Below, in pieces: positions 1 to 5,708 of a DNA stretch of 5,708 nucleotides; position 1 is the first letter of the stretch; each line of letters begins with the position of its first letter. The translations under genes were made by a program, and so were the position numbers. This stretch comes from JABDOU01 sp041609995 (GTDB lineage Bacteria > Actinomycetota > Acidimicrobiia > Spongiisociales > SHLN01). The stretch is from assembly GCA_041609995.1 (NCBI GenBank), contig JBFIPU010000130.1:1-5708 (forward strand), given 5' to 3'. The notes under the pieces are model-generated. The model was not told the DNA's origin, did not search any database, and was given only the letters and a program-made list of their open reading frames with translations.

Positions 1-92
1 CACCCGTTCCCATTCCGAACACGGAAGTGAAACCGATTAGCGCCGATGGTACTTGGGGAGCAATCCCCTGGGAGAGTAGGACACCGCCGGGT
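1..92 (+). rRNA. rrf: 5S ribosomal RNA, 3' portion (5' end outside window)
   Basis: This is the 3' three-quarters of a bacterial 5S rRNA, a structural RNA of the large ribosomal subunit. The conserved loop segment CCGAACACGGAAGTGAAACC is present at about 16-35. A perfect helix GGGGA (55-59) / TCCCC (64-68) is closed by a GCAA tetraloop, and the gene ends with the typical GGGAGAGTAGGACACCGCCGG strand that would pair with the missing 5' end. About 25 nt of the usual ~117 nt lie to the left of the window. 16S and 23S genes are expected upstream, which is inference from standard operon order. The exact 3' end (about 90-93) cannot be fixed without the 5' partner strand. Confidence 0.95.
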
Positions 93-101
93 TAATCAAA
101 A

Positions 102-140
102 AACAGAAGCCCCCTCTTTGAGGGGGCTTCTGTTGTTTGT
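102..140 (+). terminator. Intrinsic terminator of the rRNA operon
   Basis: A perfect 15-bp stem pairs 102-116 with 120-134 around a 3-nt TTT loop. Its core is CAGAAGCCCCCTC / GAGGGGGCTTCTG. It is followed by TGTTTGT, and A residues lie before the stem. It starts about 10 nt after the 5S rRNA. This is a textbook Rho-independent terminator in the place where an rRNA operon should end. The T tract is interrupted by G, but the stem is long and GC-rich. Confidence 0.92.
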
Positions 141-440
141 CGGCCCGGAGGGCCGATACGTTGAACCTCGTTCGCGGCGCTCACTTCGGAGAGTAGACCG
201 GTTTATGCCGGCTCGAAGTTCGCTGCGCTCACCTCGCCGGTTCTCCTCGCCTTCGGCTCGTCGGCGCCTCGATAGTGTTGTGGACCAGGCCCGGAGGGCC
301 AAAGCTGGTCCTCACTCGCTTCGCTCGTTGCGGGAGTAGAACAGCGTTGATCCATGCCGGGATCGGCCTGGAAAGCCGATACGTTTGGTCCGAGCTCGTT
401 TCACTCCGTTCCGCTCGCGGAGTAGAGCCGTTGATGCAGC
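141..440. repeat. Cluster of degenerate GC-rich repeat units after the 5S gene
   Basis: Three related units are visible. Unit A starts at 142 and unit B at 288, both with the same 13-nt inverted repeat GGCCCGGAGGGCC (142-154, 288-300). Unit C starts at 365 with the diverged form GGCCTGGAAAGCC. The 20 nt at 141-160 and 364-383 differ at only three positions. Each unit continues into a CTCG/TTCGC-rich stretch, then GGAG(AG)TAGA, then a GTT(T/G)AT..(G)CCGG-like end (near 188-211, 331-360, 418-440). An 18-nt piece at 171-188 recurs at 219-236 with two mismatches. Reading frames across this stretch look like low-complexity Arg/Ser/Leu artefacts, so I call no gene. Function is unknown; the units may be decayed repeats or structured spacer RNA. 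Confidence 0.6.
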
Positions 441-479
441 TCCAAGCAGCCATACGGGCTGGGCTGCGTGGCTCTTTTC
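424..479 (+). terminator. Possible second hairpin terminator
   Basis: AGAGCC (424-429) can pair with GGCTCT (470-475). Inside it GCAGCC (446-451) can pair with GGCTGC (462-467), and TTTT (475-478) follows directly. The outer and inner helices are separated by an unpaired left arm, so the structure is imperfect. It could be a backup terminator after the rRNA operon, or a chance pairing in GC-rich sequence. 480-640, up to the phosphofructokinase ribosome binding site, shows no gene or convincing promoter. Confidence 0.3.
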
Positions 480-658
480 GGCGCGCTCGTTGGGGCCCTG
501 CTAGCGGCTGCATCCGGATCCGGGGCGGAGTGGTGCGCTGTATTCGTAGGCGCTGGCTACGTATTCAACCGACGATGTTTGGTAGGGATGTGGAGCCTCG
601 CGTGGCTGTCGAAGTCGGCCCGGCGACCTAGAGTTTCTGATTCGCCACGAGGAGCAAC

Positions 659-1807
659 ATGCGCATTGGGATTTTGACCGGTGGGGGGGATGTACCGGGG
701 TTGAACGCCTGCATCAAGGCGGTGGTCGGCCGGGTGGCCGAGCAGGGCCATGAAGTGGTCGGGATTCGACGCGGGTGGGCCGGCCTGGTGTATGTCGATC
801 CGGACAACCCGGAGACGGCCGCGGATCTGCTGATGCCGCTCGACGGTAATGCGGTGCGGACCGTGGACCGGACCGGAGGGACGTTTCTCCACACGTCGCG
901 TACCAACCCGGGCAAGGTGCCAACGCCCGACGTTCCCCACTGGCTGGCGGACACGGTGTCAGGTGACGGTCCGCACGATCTGACCAGCCATGTGCTGCGA
1001 GTCATCGAAAACCATGGAATCGACGTGCTGATCCCCATAGGCGGCGATGACACCCTGTCCTACGCGCTGCGCATGCACGAAGAGGGGGTACCCGTCATCG
1101 CAATCCCCAAGACGATGGACAACGACGTTCACGGAACCGACTACTGCATCGGATTCTCGACGGCGGTGACCAGGGGAGTGGAGTTCATCCACAATCTCCG
1201 CACGAGCGCCGGCTCCCACGAGCGGATCGCCGTCGTCGAGCTGTTCGGCCGATACAGCGGCGAGACCTCCCTCATCACGTCCTACCTCTCCGGGGTGGAT
1301 CGCGCCCTGATTTCCGAGGTGCCGTTCGATATCGAACGCCTGGCCAAGATGCTGATGATGGACAAAGCAGCGAATCCCTCCAACTACGCCATGGTGACCG
1401 TATCCGAAGGGGCCACCATGCTGGGAGGTGAGATGATGCTCACCGGCGATGCTGATGCGTATGGCCATCGCAAACTGGGCGGCATCGGCATCGAGGTGGG
1501 GGAGGCGCTCAAAGAGTTGACGGGTGAGCGCATCATCAACCAGCAGGTCGCCTACCTGATGCGATCGGGCCGGCCCGATTCGCTCGATCTCATGGTGGCC
1601 ACCAACTTCGCCGTGATGGCCGCTGACCTGGCGTTGGAAGGCTCGTCGGGTCGGATGGTGGCGTTGCGGGGCGGGACCTACTCGAACGTGCCGATCAGCG
1701 TCACCGGCGAGGGTGTCAAACGGGTCGATGTGGGGGAGCTCTACGACGCCCAGGCCTACCAGGCCAAAGTCCGCCACGTGGGCGGCAAGCCCATGTTCCT
1801 CTACTGA
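659..1807 (+). CDS. 6-phosphofructokinase, probably pyrophosphate-dependent
   Basis: This cytoplasmic glycolytic enzyme phosphorylates fructose 6-phosphate to fructose 1,6-bisphosphate. The 382-aa product begins with the family's phosphate-binding loop TGGGDVPGLN (residues 7-16). Residues 128-132 are GGDDT and residues 150-156 are PKTMDND, with D154 matching the catalytic base of E. coli PfkA. The donor-site positions equivalent to E. coli Gly104 and Gly124 are D131 and K151. In this family Asp plus Lys at these sites is the pyrophosphate-type signature, while Gly at the first favours ATP. Other family segments are GRYSGE (198-202 region) and YLMRSGRPDSLD (299-310). The length and style fit the mixed ATP/PPi 'group III' PFKs of actinobacteria. 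The start is well supported: GAGGAG (649-654) lies 4 nt before the ATG. The gene stands alone, with terminators upstream and a convergent gene downstream. The donor preference is inferred from residues only. Confidence 0.95.
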   Translation: MRIGILTGGGDVPGLNACIKAVVGRVAEQGHEVVGIRRGWAGLVYVDPDNPETAADLLMPLDGNAVRTVDRTGGTFLHTSRTNPGKVPTPDVPHWLADTVSGDGPHDLTSHVLRVIENHGIDVLIPIGGDDTLSYALRMHEEGVPVIAIPKTMDNDVHGTDYCIGFSTAVTRGVEFIHNLRTSAGSHERIAVVELFGRYSGETSLITSYLSGVDRALISEVPFDIERLAKMLMMDKAANPSNYAMVTVSEGATMLGGEMMLTGDADAYGHRKLGGIGIEVGEALKELTGERIINQQVAYLMRSGRPDSLDLMVATNFAVMAADLALEGSSGRMVALRGGTYSNVPISVTGEGVKRVDVGELYDAQAYQAKVRHVGGKPMFLY

Positions 1808-1902
1808 TCCCTTCTGCGCCCGACAAGGGGCCGATCTCTGGTCTGATGCTCGAACGCCCGATCGGTCGGGATGGATACCCCATCGGCTGTTCGGACGCGA
1901 GA

Positions 1903-1932
1903 GAAGGTCCCTGGATGGCACCAGAGACCTTC
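1903..1932. terminator. Stem-loop between convergent genes, possible terminator
   Basis: GAAGGTC (1903-1909) pairs with GACCTTC (1926-1932). After a one-base mismatch, CTGG (1911-1914) pairs with CCAG (1921-1924) around a 6-nt loop. It lies about 95 bp after the phosphofructokinase stop and is the only clear hairpin before the convergent minus-strand gene. No real T run follows on either strand, so termination is a guess from position. Confidence 0.35.
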
Positions 1933-1979
1933 CTTGCGAAAACCCGTGTCAGGCGCCGATGTCGGCTGGGCCGGGCTCG

Positions 1980-2150
1980 CGTCCGGTATCCGACGATGTG
2001 ACAGGCTTTGTCGACTGCGCCATCTTTGACCTTGATGATGTCGGCGTCGACCACCCGCCATGGGGAGTCAGCGGCCGGATCCGACTTCTGGCCGATGCCG
2101 TCGTTGAAGGCGTCCGAGCACGACACGTGGAACTGGAGCAGCTCGCCGCA
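1980..2150 (-). pseudogene. Orphan coding remnant, unknown protein
   Basis: The minus strand encodes about 57 residues that look like genuine protein and not an antisense shadow. They include LLQFHVSCSDAFNDGIG, then SPWRVVDADIIKVKDG and VDKACHIVGYR. Third codon positions are about 85% G/C, falling to roughly 60% in the same frame beyond 1980, which suggests coding sequence that ends or decays there. There is no ATG, and the stretch begins within about 10 bp of the stop codon of the upstream SRPBCC gene, in a different frame. The frame stays open but passes into the antisense of the phosphofructokinase end. The HVSCSD pattern reminds me of small conserved domains in secreted or surface proteins, but I cannot name the family. 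It is most likely the leftover of a deleted gene. A short gene with a non-standard start (GGGAGGG at 2152-2158 could be a ribosome binding site) is the alternative. Confidence 0.45.
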
Positions 2151-2160
2151 GTCCCTCCCT

Positions 2161-2604
2161 CTAGGGGGGGTTGGATTCGCAGTATTCCTTGATGGCGTCC
2201 ATGTCCGCTGCGATGGCCTTGGTGAGCATGGGAGAGATGAGGGGGACGACCAGCTTGGCCATGAATTTGTACGGCCGGGCCTCCCCGACCATGTCGAGCT
2301 TGGTGCCGCCCGCTTCCGGAGTGACGGTGAACACGGTGTCCCAGATGGCGCCGCCGGCATCGGACACCAGGCGGATCCGGTCGTCCTTTTCGTATTCGGT
2401 GACTTCGAGGTCGGTGGTCGCCGTTCCCCGCCGCATTCTCCGAGTTTCCCGGAACTTCGTCCCGACACCTGCTTTCTGATCTGTCAGGAACTCGACTTCG
2501 GTGATGTGGGGAACCGCCTCGGAAAAGCGTTCGATGTGTGCAACGACGTCGAACACCTCGGCTACGGGCGCCTTGATGTGCCGGCTGGCGGACGTGGTGG
2601 TCAT
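2161..2604 (-). CDS. SRPBCC family protein (polyketide cyclase/dehydrase-like)
   Basis: The 147-aa product has the build of a START/Bet v1-like helix-grip protein, a fold that forms a pocket for hydrophobic ligands. The N-terminal strand and helix read SRHIKAPVAEVFDVVAHIER (7-26). They are followed by the family's 'EV.FL' strand, a run of beta strands (TTDLEVTEYEKDDRIRLV and WDTVFTVTPEAGGTKLDMV regions) and a long C-terminal helix (about 120-145). Length is normal for the family and no signal peptide or membrane segment is seen, so it should be cytoplasmic. The start is strongly supported: on the minus strand AGGAGGGG (2611-2618) lies 6 nt before the ATG. It is divergent from the oxoamine synthase gene and convergent with the phosphofructokinase. 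Ligand and reaction cannot be read from the sequence; members range from aromatase/cyclases to lipid-binding proteins. Confidence 0.88.
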   Translation of the reverse strand: MTTTSASRHIKAPVAEVFDVVAHIERFSEAVPHITEVEFLTDQKAGVGTKFRETRRMRRGTATTDLEVTEYEKDDRIRLVSDAGGAIWDTVFTVTPEAGGTKLDMVGEARPYKFMAKLVVPLISPMLTKAIAADMDAIKEYCESNPP

Positions 2605-2631
2605 GCTGGTCCCCTCCTCGAACTTCGAAGG

Positions 2632-2668
2632 ATTGTAGGACCGCTGCGGCGTGGGTCGCCATTGTCAA
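2632..2668 (-). promoter_or_regulatory. Candidate promoter for the SRPBCC gene
   Basis: Reading the minus strand, a good -10 box TACAAT (2632-2637) lies about 14 nt before the ribosome binding site, so transcription would begin close to it. A perfect -35 hexamer TTGACA occurs at 2663-2668, but the spacer is 25 bp, too long for a standard sigma-70 promoter. Either the -10 works with a poorer -35 or the TTGACA is coincidental. Confidence 0.35.
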
Positions 2669-2683
2669 GAGAACGCGAAATCT

Positions 2684-2707
2684 CTTCCAAACTGGAAGGG
2701 CCTTCCA
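2684..2707. promoter_or_regulatory. Overlapping palindromes, candidate operator
   Basis: CTTCCA (2684-2689) and TGGAAG (2693-2698) form an inverted repeat with a 3-bp centre. The right arm is reused in a second one, TGGAAGG (2693-2699) / CCTTCCA (2701-2707), with a 1-bp centre. The result is three TTCCA-type half sites in 24 bp. It sits in the region between the divergent SRPBCC and oxoamine synthase genes, directly before a possible plus-strand -10 box. This is a typical arrangement for a dimeric regulator's binding site. No regulator gene is seen next to it. Confidence 0.45.
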
Positions 2708-2713
2708 TACACT
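2685..2713 (+). promoter_or_regulatory. Weak candidate promoter for the oxoamine synthase gene
   Basis: TACACT (2708-2713) matches four of six -10 positions, and TTCCAA (2685-2690) is a poor -35 at the usual 17-bp spacing. The spacer is filled by the palindromes, which would let a bound protein control it. If used, the mRNA would have a leader of about 110 nt. I recognise no known riboswitch in that leader. Confidence 0.25.
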
Positions 2714-2830
2714 CACCTTGGGAGACACGGATCCGGGGAATCATGGGTTTCGGAGATCCCGGGCTGTCAGAGGCCATCCCGCAGGGGGCGCCCTACATAG
2801 GAGCGACCTTGGGAAAGGGGTCAACAGAAG

Positions 2831-4117
2831 ATGCGAAGCAACGAAGCGGCGCGCCGCGAGCGGTTCTTCCGCATGACAGAACGCCACATCGGGGGGGCCG
2901 TTGAGGCCGGAGTATGCCGGGTCAGCGTTCACGATGATCTCCTCGACGGCGCAACAGTTGCCATCGACGGCCGGACCCTCGTCAACTTCGGCTCCTGTGC
3001 CTACCTCGGGTTGAACGTCGACGAACGGCTCAAGCAAGGGGCCATCGATGCCATCGAACGTTTCGGCCCGGTGTACTCGTCCTCGGCCGTCTACACGTCC
3101 GTCGACCTGTACACAGCGCTGGAAGACCGACTCTCGGCCATCTTCGAAGCTCCCGTGATCATGCCTACCACCACCACACTCGGCCATCTGTCGGCGCTGC
3201 CCGTCCTGATCGGCGTCGACGATGTCGTGCTGGTGGACGCCCAGGCGCACTCGTCGGTACATATGGCGCTACAGCTGCTCACATCCGACGGCATCCCCGT
3301 CATCCCGCTGCTGCACAACGACGTCGAGATGCTGCGAGGGGCCGTAGCCCAGCACGCCGGCAAGCATCGGCGGGTCTGGTACCTGGCCGATGGTGTGTAT
3401 TCGATGTGGGGTGACGTGGCCCCCGTGGTCGAAGTGGCGGATTTGATGGAGCAGTACGACAACCTCCATGTGTATTACGACGACGCCCACGGTGTGGGGT
3501 GGCAGGGCAAGCACGGCCGCGGGTTCATCTTGAACGAGGTCCCCCTTCACGACCGGATGGTGGTGGCGGCGTCCCTGGCGAAGTCCTTCGCGAGCGGGGG
3601 AGCGGTGCTGGTGTTTCCAGATCCCGCTCTCGCCCACCGGGTCAAGCTATGTGGCCCCACCATGACGTTCTCGGGCCCCATCCACCCTGCCGAGCTGGGG
3701 GCGGCGGTGGCCTCGGCCGACATCCATCTCAGTCGCGAACACGAGAAGCGGCAAGGCCAGCTCCTGGATCAGATCGACCTCGTTCGTCGTCTCCTGGTCG
3801 AGCACGAGCTGCCGGCTCGATCGCTGGCACGGACGCCGATCTGGTTTGTGAAGGTGGGTGGGTTCTCCCAGACGGTAGAGCTCACGAAACGCCTCAAGGA
3901 GGCCGGATTCTGGGTCAACATCGCTGCGTTTCCGGCGGTGCAGCTTGGCGAGGCCGGTATTCGTTTCACCAACACCACCTATCACAGCGACGCCCAGATT
4001 CGAGAGTTCGTCGAGACCCTGGCGTACCACTATGCGCGCGTAGCCGATGGGCTGCACACGAGTATCGCTCTGCCCGATTCCCAACCGTCGGACCCGCCGG
4101 CCGCCCGGGCGGTCTGA
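2831..4117 (+). CDS. PLP-dependent alpha-oxoamine synthase-like aminotransferase (class I/II fold)
   Basis: This is a fold-type I PLP enzyme of the family containing 8-amino-7-oxononanoate synthase, 2-amino-3-ketobutyrate CoA ligase, serine palmitoyltransferase and 5-aminolevulinate synthase. These enzymes join an amino acid to an acyl-CoA or acyl carrier with loss of CO2. The 428-aa product shows the expected marks in order: NFGSCAYLGL (52-61), H140 in the position that stacks on the PLP ring, ADGVYSMWGDVAPV (186-199), DDAHGVG (217-223, with D217 and H220 as cofactor contacts) and SLAKSFASGG (248-257) with K251 as the Schiff-base lysine. A GPTMTFSGP segment (275-283) and a C-terminal GFWVNIAAFPAV (359-370) follow. 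The ATG is the only possible start, because an in-frame TAG lies at 2798-2800 with no GTG, TTG or CTG after it; AAAGGGG (2814-2820) is 10 nt upstream. No biotin, threonine or sphingolipid partner genes are adjacent, so substrates are open. The Pro/Ala-rich C-terminal tail is probably disordered. Confidence 0.9.
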   Translation: MRSNEAARRERFFRMTERHIGGAVEAGVCRVSVHDDLLDGATVAIDGRTLVNFGSCAYLGLNVDERLKQGAIDAIERFGPVYSSSAVYTSVDLYTALEDRLSAIFEAPVIMPTTTTLGHLSALPVLIGVDDVVLVDAQAHSSVHMALQLLTSDGIPVIPLLHNDVEMLRGAVAQHAGKHRRVWYLADGVYSMWGDVAPVVEVADLMEQYDNLHVYYDDAHGVGWQGKHGRGFILNEVPLHDRMVVAASLAKSFASGGAVLVFPDPALAHRVKLCGPTMTFSGPIHPAELGAAVASADIHLSREHEKRQGQLLDQIDLVRRLLVEHELPARSLARTPIWFVKVGGFSQTVELTKRLKEAGFWVNIAAFPAVQLGEAGIRFTNTTYHSDAQIREFVETLAYHYARVADGLHTSIALPDSQPSDPPAARAV

Positions 4118-4173
4118 AGCGTCGAAGCGCAAAAGCCCCTACATCGCGTGAAATATCCGCCGATACACGCTCT

Positions 4174-5708
4174 ATGGAGATGGTGCCCACAGCTGTGGGG
4201 GGTGGTGATCGTTCGCTGGGGGTGAGGGCGCGCGACTGGTCCAAAATCGCCCTCCTGCTGTGTCTCGCAGTCTTCGTCTCTTTCGCTGATGCAGAGACGG
4301 CCGATGTGGTGGGACCACTGGGAGTGCTGCTGGGTCAGCTGTTTGCCGGCACTCTCATCGTCAAGAATGCGAAGGGGTTCAGTGGACGGGAACGCCTGGC
4401 ATGGCGGATCTCCGGTTTCGGATTCTTGATTGCAGCCGCCGGGGTGCTCGTGGTGGCGGCGATCGGCATCATCACCGGGTCCGTTCCGGCCTTCGGCCCC
4501 GCCGATCTCATCTTCGTGACGTCCTACCTCTTCATCCTGACGGGCTTCGCGCTCCTGCCCCAGATCGCCAGCAACACGGCCCAGCGGACGCGGGTGTTCC
4601 TCGACGGGCTGATTGGGGCCGTTTCCCTGGCCGCCGTGCTCTGGGCGCTGTTACTGGACGACCTGTGGTCGCTGCTCGCGGAAGCCCCGTTCTGGGAGCG
4701 GCTGATCGCATCGACCTATCCGGTCCTGGACGTCGTGATGCTGATCATGCTGCTGTGGGTGGCCGTGCGGCGCAGCATGTTGCGGTTCGACCCCCGGCTT
4801 CTGTTCTTCGGTGTCGCGATGGCCATGCAAGCGGTGGCCGACATGACGTATTTCTTCTCGGGCATCGGCCAGACCTTCGAAGAGGCGACCCCGGCCTATG
4901 CCATCTACCTTCTGGCGGCGACAGGATTCACCACGGCCGGTGCCTTGTTGCGACGCGTGCCCCAGCCCAGGGAGTACGCGGAGCGGGGCTCGCCTCTCTG
5001 GGCGATCGTGGCCCCGTACACGGCCGTGATCGCCCTGTTGTCACTCATCGGGTATATCGAGGTCGTCAACCCGGACGACCCATCACGCCTGGGGCTGTTG
5101 GCGGTGGGGAACGTGGTGGTGGGCCTCGTCGTGGCCCGCCAGTCGGTTGAGATACGCGAGAACCGCCGCTATGTAGAACGCGAGCGGGAGGCCCTCGTGT
5201 CCTCGGTATCGCATGAGCTGCGTACCCCCCTGACGTCAGTGGTGGGGGTGCTCGATGTGATGCTCGAAGACCACGTCGACCTCGAGACCGAGGAACAGCG
5301 GGAGCTGCTCGCCATGGCGCGCAGCCAGGCGATCTACATGAGCCGGATCATCCAGGACCTCATCCTCCTCGCTCGCGATGGGGCCGACAAGATGCACCTG
5401 AAGCCGGCGTTGCACGATATCGAGCCGATCATTCGCGATGCGATTGCCTCCGTACGGGTGCTGCTTGGTCCGGTGACGGTGGAGGTCGAACCCGGAATAC
5501 GGGCCGTCCTCGACGCCGATCGGTTCAAGCAGGTGGTCCTGAACCTGGTCGAGAACGCCGCCAAGTACGGCGGTCCGACGATTCTGGTGAAGGCCGTTCG
5601 GCGGGGTGGAAGCCTGGTCGTCGAAGTGCATGACGACGGCATGGGGGTTCCCAAGCGCTTCGAGCTCATGGTGTGGAAACGATTCGAGCGTGGCCCCCAT
5701 CGATTGGA
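4174..5708 (+). CDS. Membrane sensor histidine kinase (3' end beyond window)
   Basis: This is a two-component sensor kinase that autophosphorylates a histidine and passes the phosphate to a response regulator. Numbered from the ATG at 4174, residues 24-321 hold about ten hydrophobic membrane segments (near 24-40, 44-63, 79-101, 111-129, 143-163, 182-198, 208-228, 240-258, 275-294 and 306-321) with no sizeable extracellular domain. A charged helix (322-341) leads to the H box SSVSHELRTPLTSVVG with H347. The N box NLVENAAKYGG has N461, and the G1 box DDGMGVP has D488. An F-box-like FERG lies near the end, and the G2 box is cut off, so roughly 30-50 residues are missing. The frame is open to the last base. 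The start is uncertain: 4174 has no good ribosome binding site, and GTG 4222 (just before VRARDWSKIALLL) is a fair alternative. No response regulator is visible; it may lie downstream. Confidence 0.93.
   Translation, partial: MEMVPTAVGGGDRSLGVRARDWSKIALLLCLAVFVSFADAETADVVGPLGVLLGQLFAGTLIVKNAKGFSGRERLAWRISGFGFLIAAAGVLVVAAIGIITGSVPAFGPADLIFVTSYLFILTGFALLPQIASNTAQRTRVFLDGLIGAVSLAAVLWALLLDDLWSLLAEAPFWERLIASTYPVLDVVMLIMLLWVAVRRSMLRFDPRLLFFGVAMAMQAVADMTYFFSGIGQTFEEATPAYAIYLLAATGFTTAGALLRRVPQPREYAERGSPLWAIVAPYTAVIALLSLIGYIEVVNPDDPSRLGLLAVGNVVVGLVVARQSVEIRENRRYVEREREALVSSVSHELRTPLTSVVGVLDVMLEDHVDLETEEQRELLAMARSQAIYMSRIIQDLILLARDGADKMHLKPALHDIEPIIRDAIASVRVLLGPVTVEVEPGIRAVLDADRFKQVVLNLVENAAKYGGPTILVKAVRRGGSLVVEVHDDGMGVPKRFELMVWKRFERGPHRL
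4186..4199. promoter_or_regulatory. Perfect 14-bp palindrome near the kinase start
   Basis: CCCACAGCTGTGGG is a perfect inverted repeat with no spacer. It falls 12 bp inside the kinase frame if translation starts at 4174, but in the leader, 22 bp upstream, if it starts at GTG 4222. It could be an operator or an RNA hairpin only in the second case; chance is possible in GC-rich DNA. Confidence 0.3.

Noticed and set aside
46..631. Several open frames on both strands after the 5S gene
   Set aside because: They overlap the 5S rRNA, the terminator and the repeat units. Their products are Arg/Ser/Leu-rich without domain-like order, and none has a good ribosome binding site.
959..1921. Long 320-aa open frame antisense to the phosphofructokinase
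   Set aside because: It is a His/Gly/Asp-rich shadow of a well-supported GC-rich gene, with no recognisable domain.
1949..2728. Other long frames crossing the SRPBCC gene on either strand
   Set aside because: They are low-complexity Arg/Ser/Pro-rich shadows. The SRPBCC frame has a clear fold pattern and a strong ribosome binding site.
2720..2830. Riboswitch in the synthase leader
   Set aside because: Only short weak pairings are seen (for example GGATC with GATCC), and no core motif of a known riboswitch class.
2743..2904. 53-codon open frame in the leader of the oxoamine synthase (possible leader peptide)
   Set aside because: It has a GGGGA 3 nt before the ATG, which is too close. It shows no coding bias and overlaps the synthase start in another frame.
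4401..5150. 249-aa plus-strand open frame inside the kinase
   Set aside because: It is a shifted-frame shadow of the kinase membrane region. The kinase frame encodes clear hydrophobic helices and H, N and G1 boxes.
5236..5700. Minus-strand open frames at the right edge
   Set aside because: They are antisense to the HisKA and ATPase domains of the kinase, with His/Arg-rich shadow composition.

Overview
The window reads as GC-rich bacterial chromosome. The 5S rRNA end, the strong G/C preference at third codon positions and the gene content suggest an actinobacterium, possibly of the Acidimicrobiia type. That taxonomic guess is inference from style, not a match. The layout is five gene-sized features plus one broken coding remnant, with no sign of a phage, transposon or CRISPR array.

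Layout: (1) 1-92 is the 3' part of a 5S rRNA, the end of an rRNA operon entering from the left, followed by a strong intrinsic terminator (102-140). (2) 141-440 is non-coding and holds three diverged copies of a GC-rich repeat. It ends in a second hairpin with a short T run. 480-640 is featureless leader. (3) 659-1807 (+) is a phosphofructokinase whose two phosphoryl-donor residues both match the pyrophosphate-dependent type. (4) 1808-2160 has no intact gene, but its minus strand carries about 57 codons of protein-like sequence (1980-2150) with no start, which looks like a gene remnant. A hairpin (1903-1932) lies between the convergent genes. (5) 2161-2604 (-) is a small SRPBCC-fold protein. 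(6) 2605-2830 is a divergent control region containing overlapping palindromes. (7) 2831-4117 (+) is a PLP-dependent alpha-oxoamine synthase-like enzyme. (8) From about 4174 to the window end (+) is a sensor histidine kinase with about ten membrane segments, cut off by the window edge just after its G1 box.

How they fit together: the phosphofructokinase is a glycolytic housekeeping gene with its own ribosome binding site, separated from the rRNA operon by terminators. The SRPBCC gene and the oxoamine synthase gene are divergent and share a 226-bp intergenic region with a candidate operator, so they may be co-regulated; a shared biochemical role is only a possibility. The kinase follows the synthase in the same direction after about 56 bp, but its start is uncertain. 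I see no clear new multi-gene system. The points most worth a second look are the orphan coding remnant, the palindromic divergent promoter, the repeat cluster after the 5S gene and the many-pass sensor kinase.
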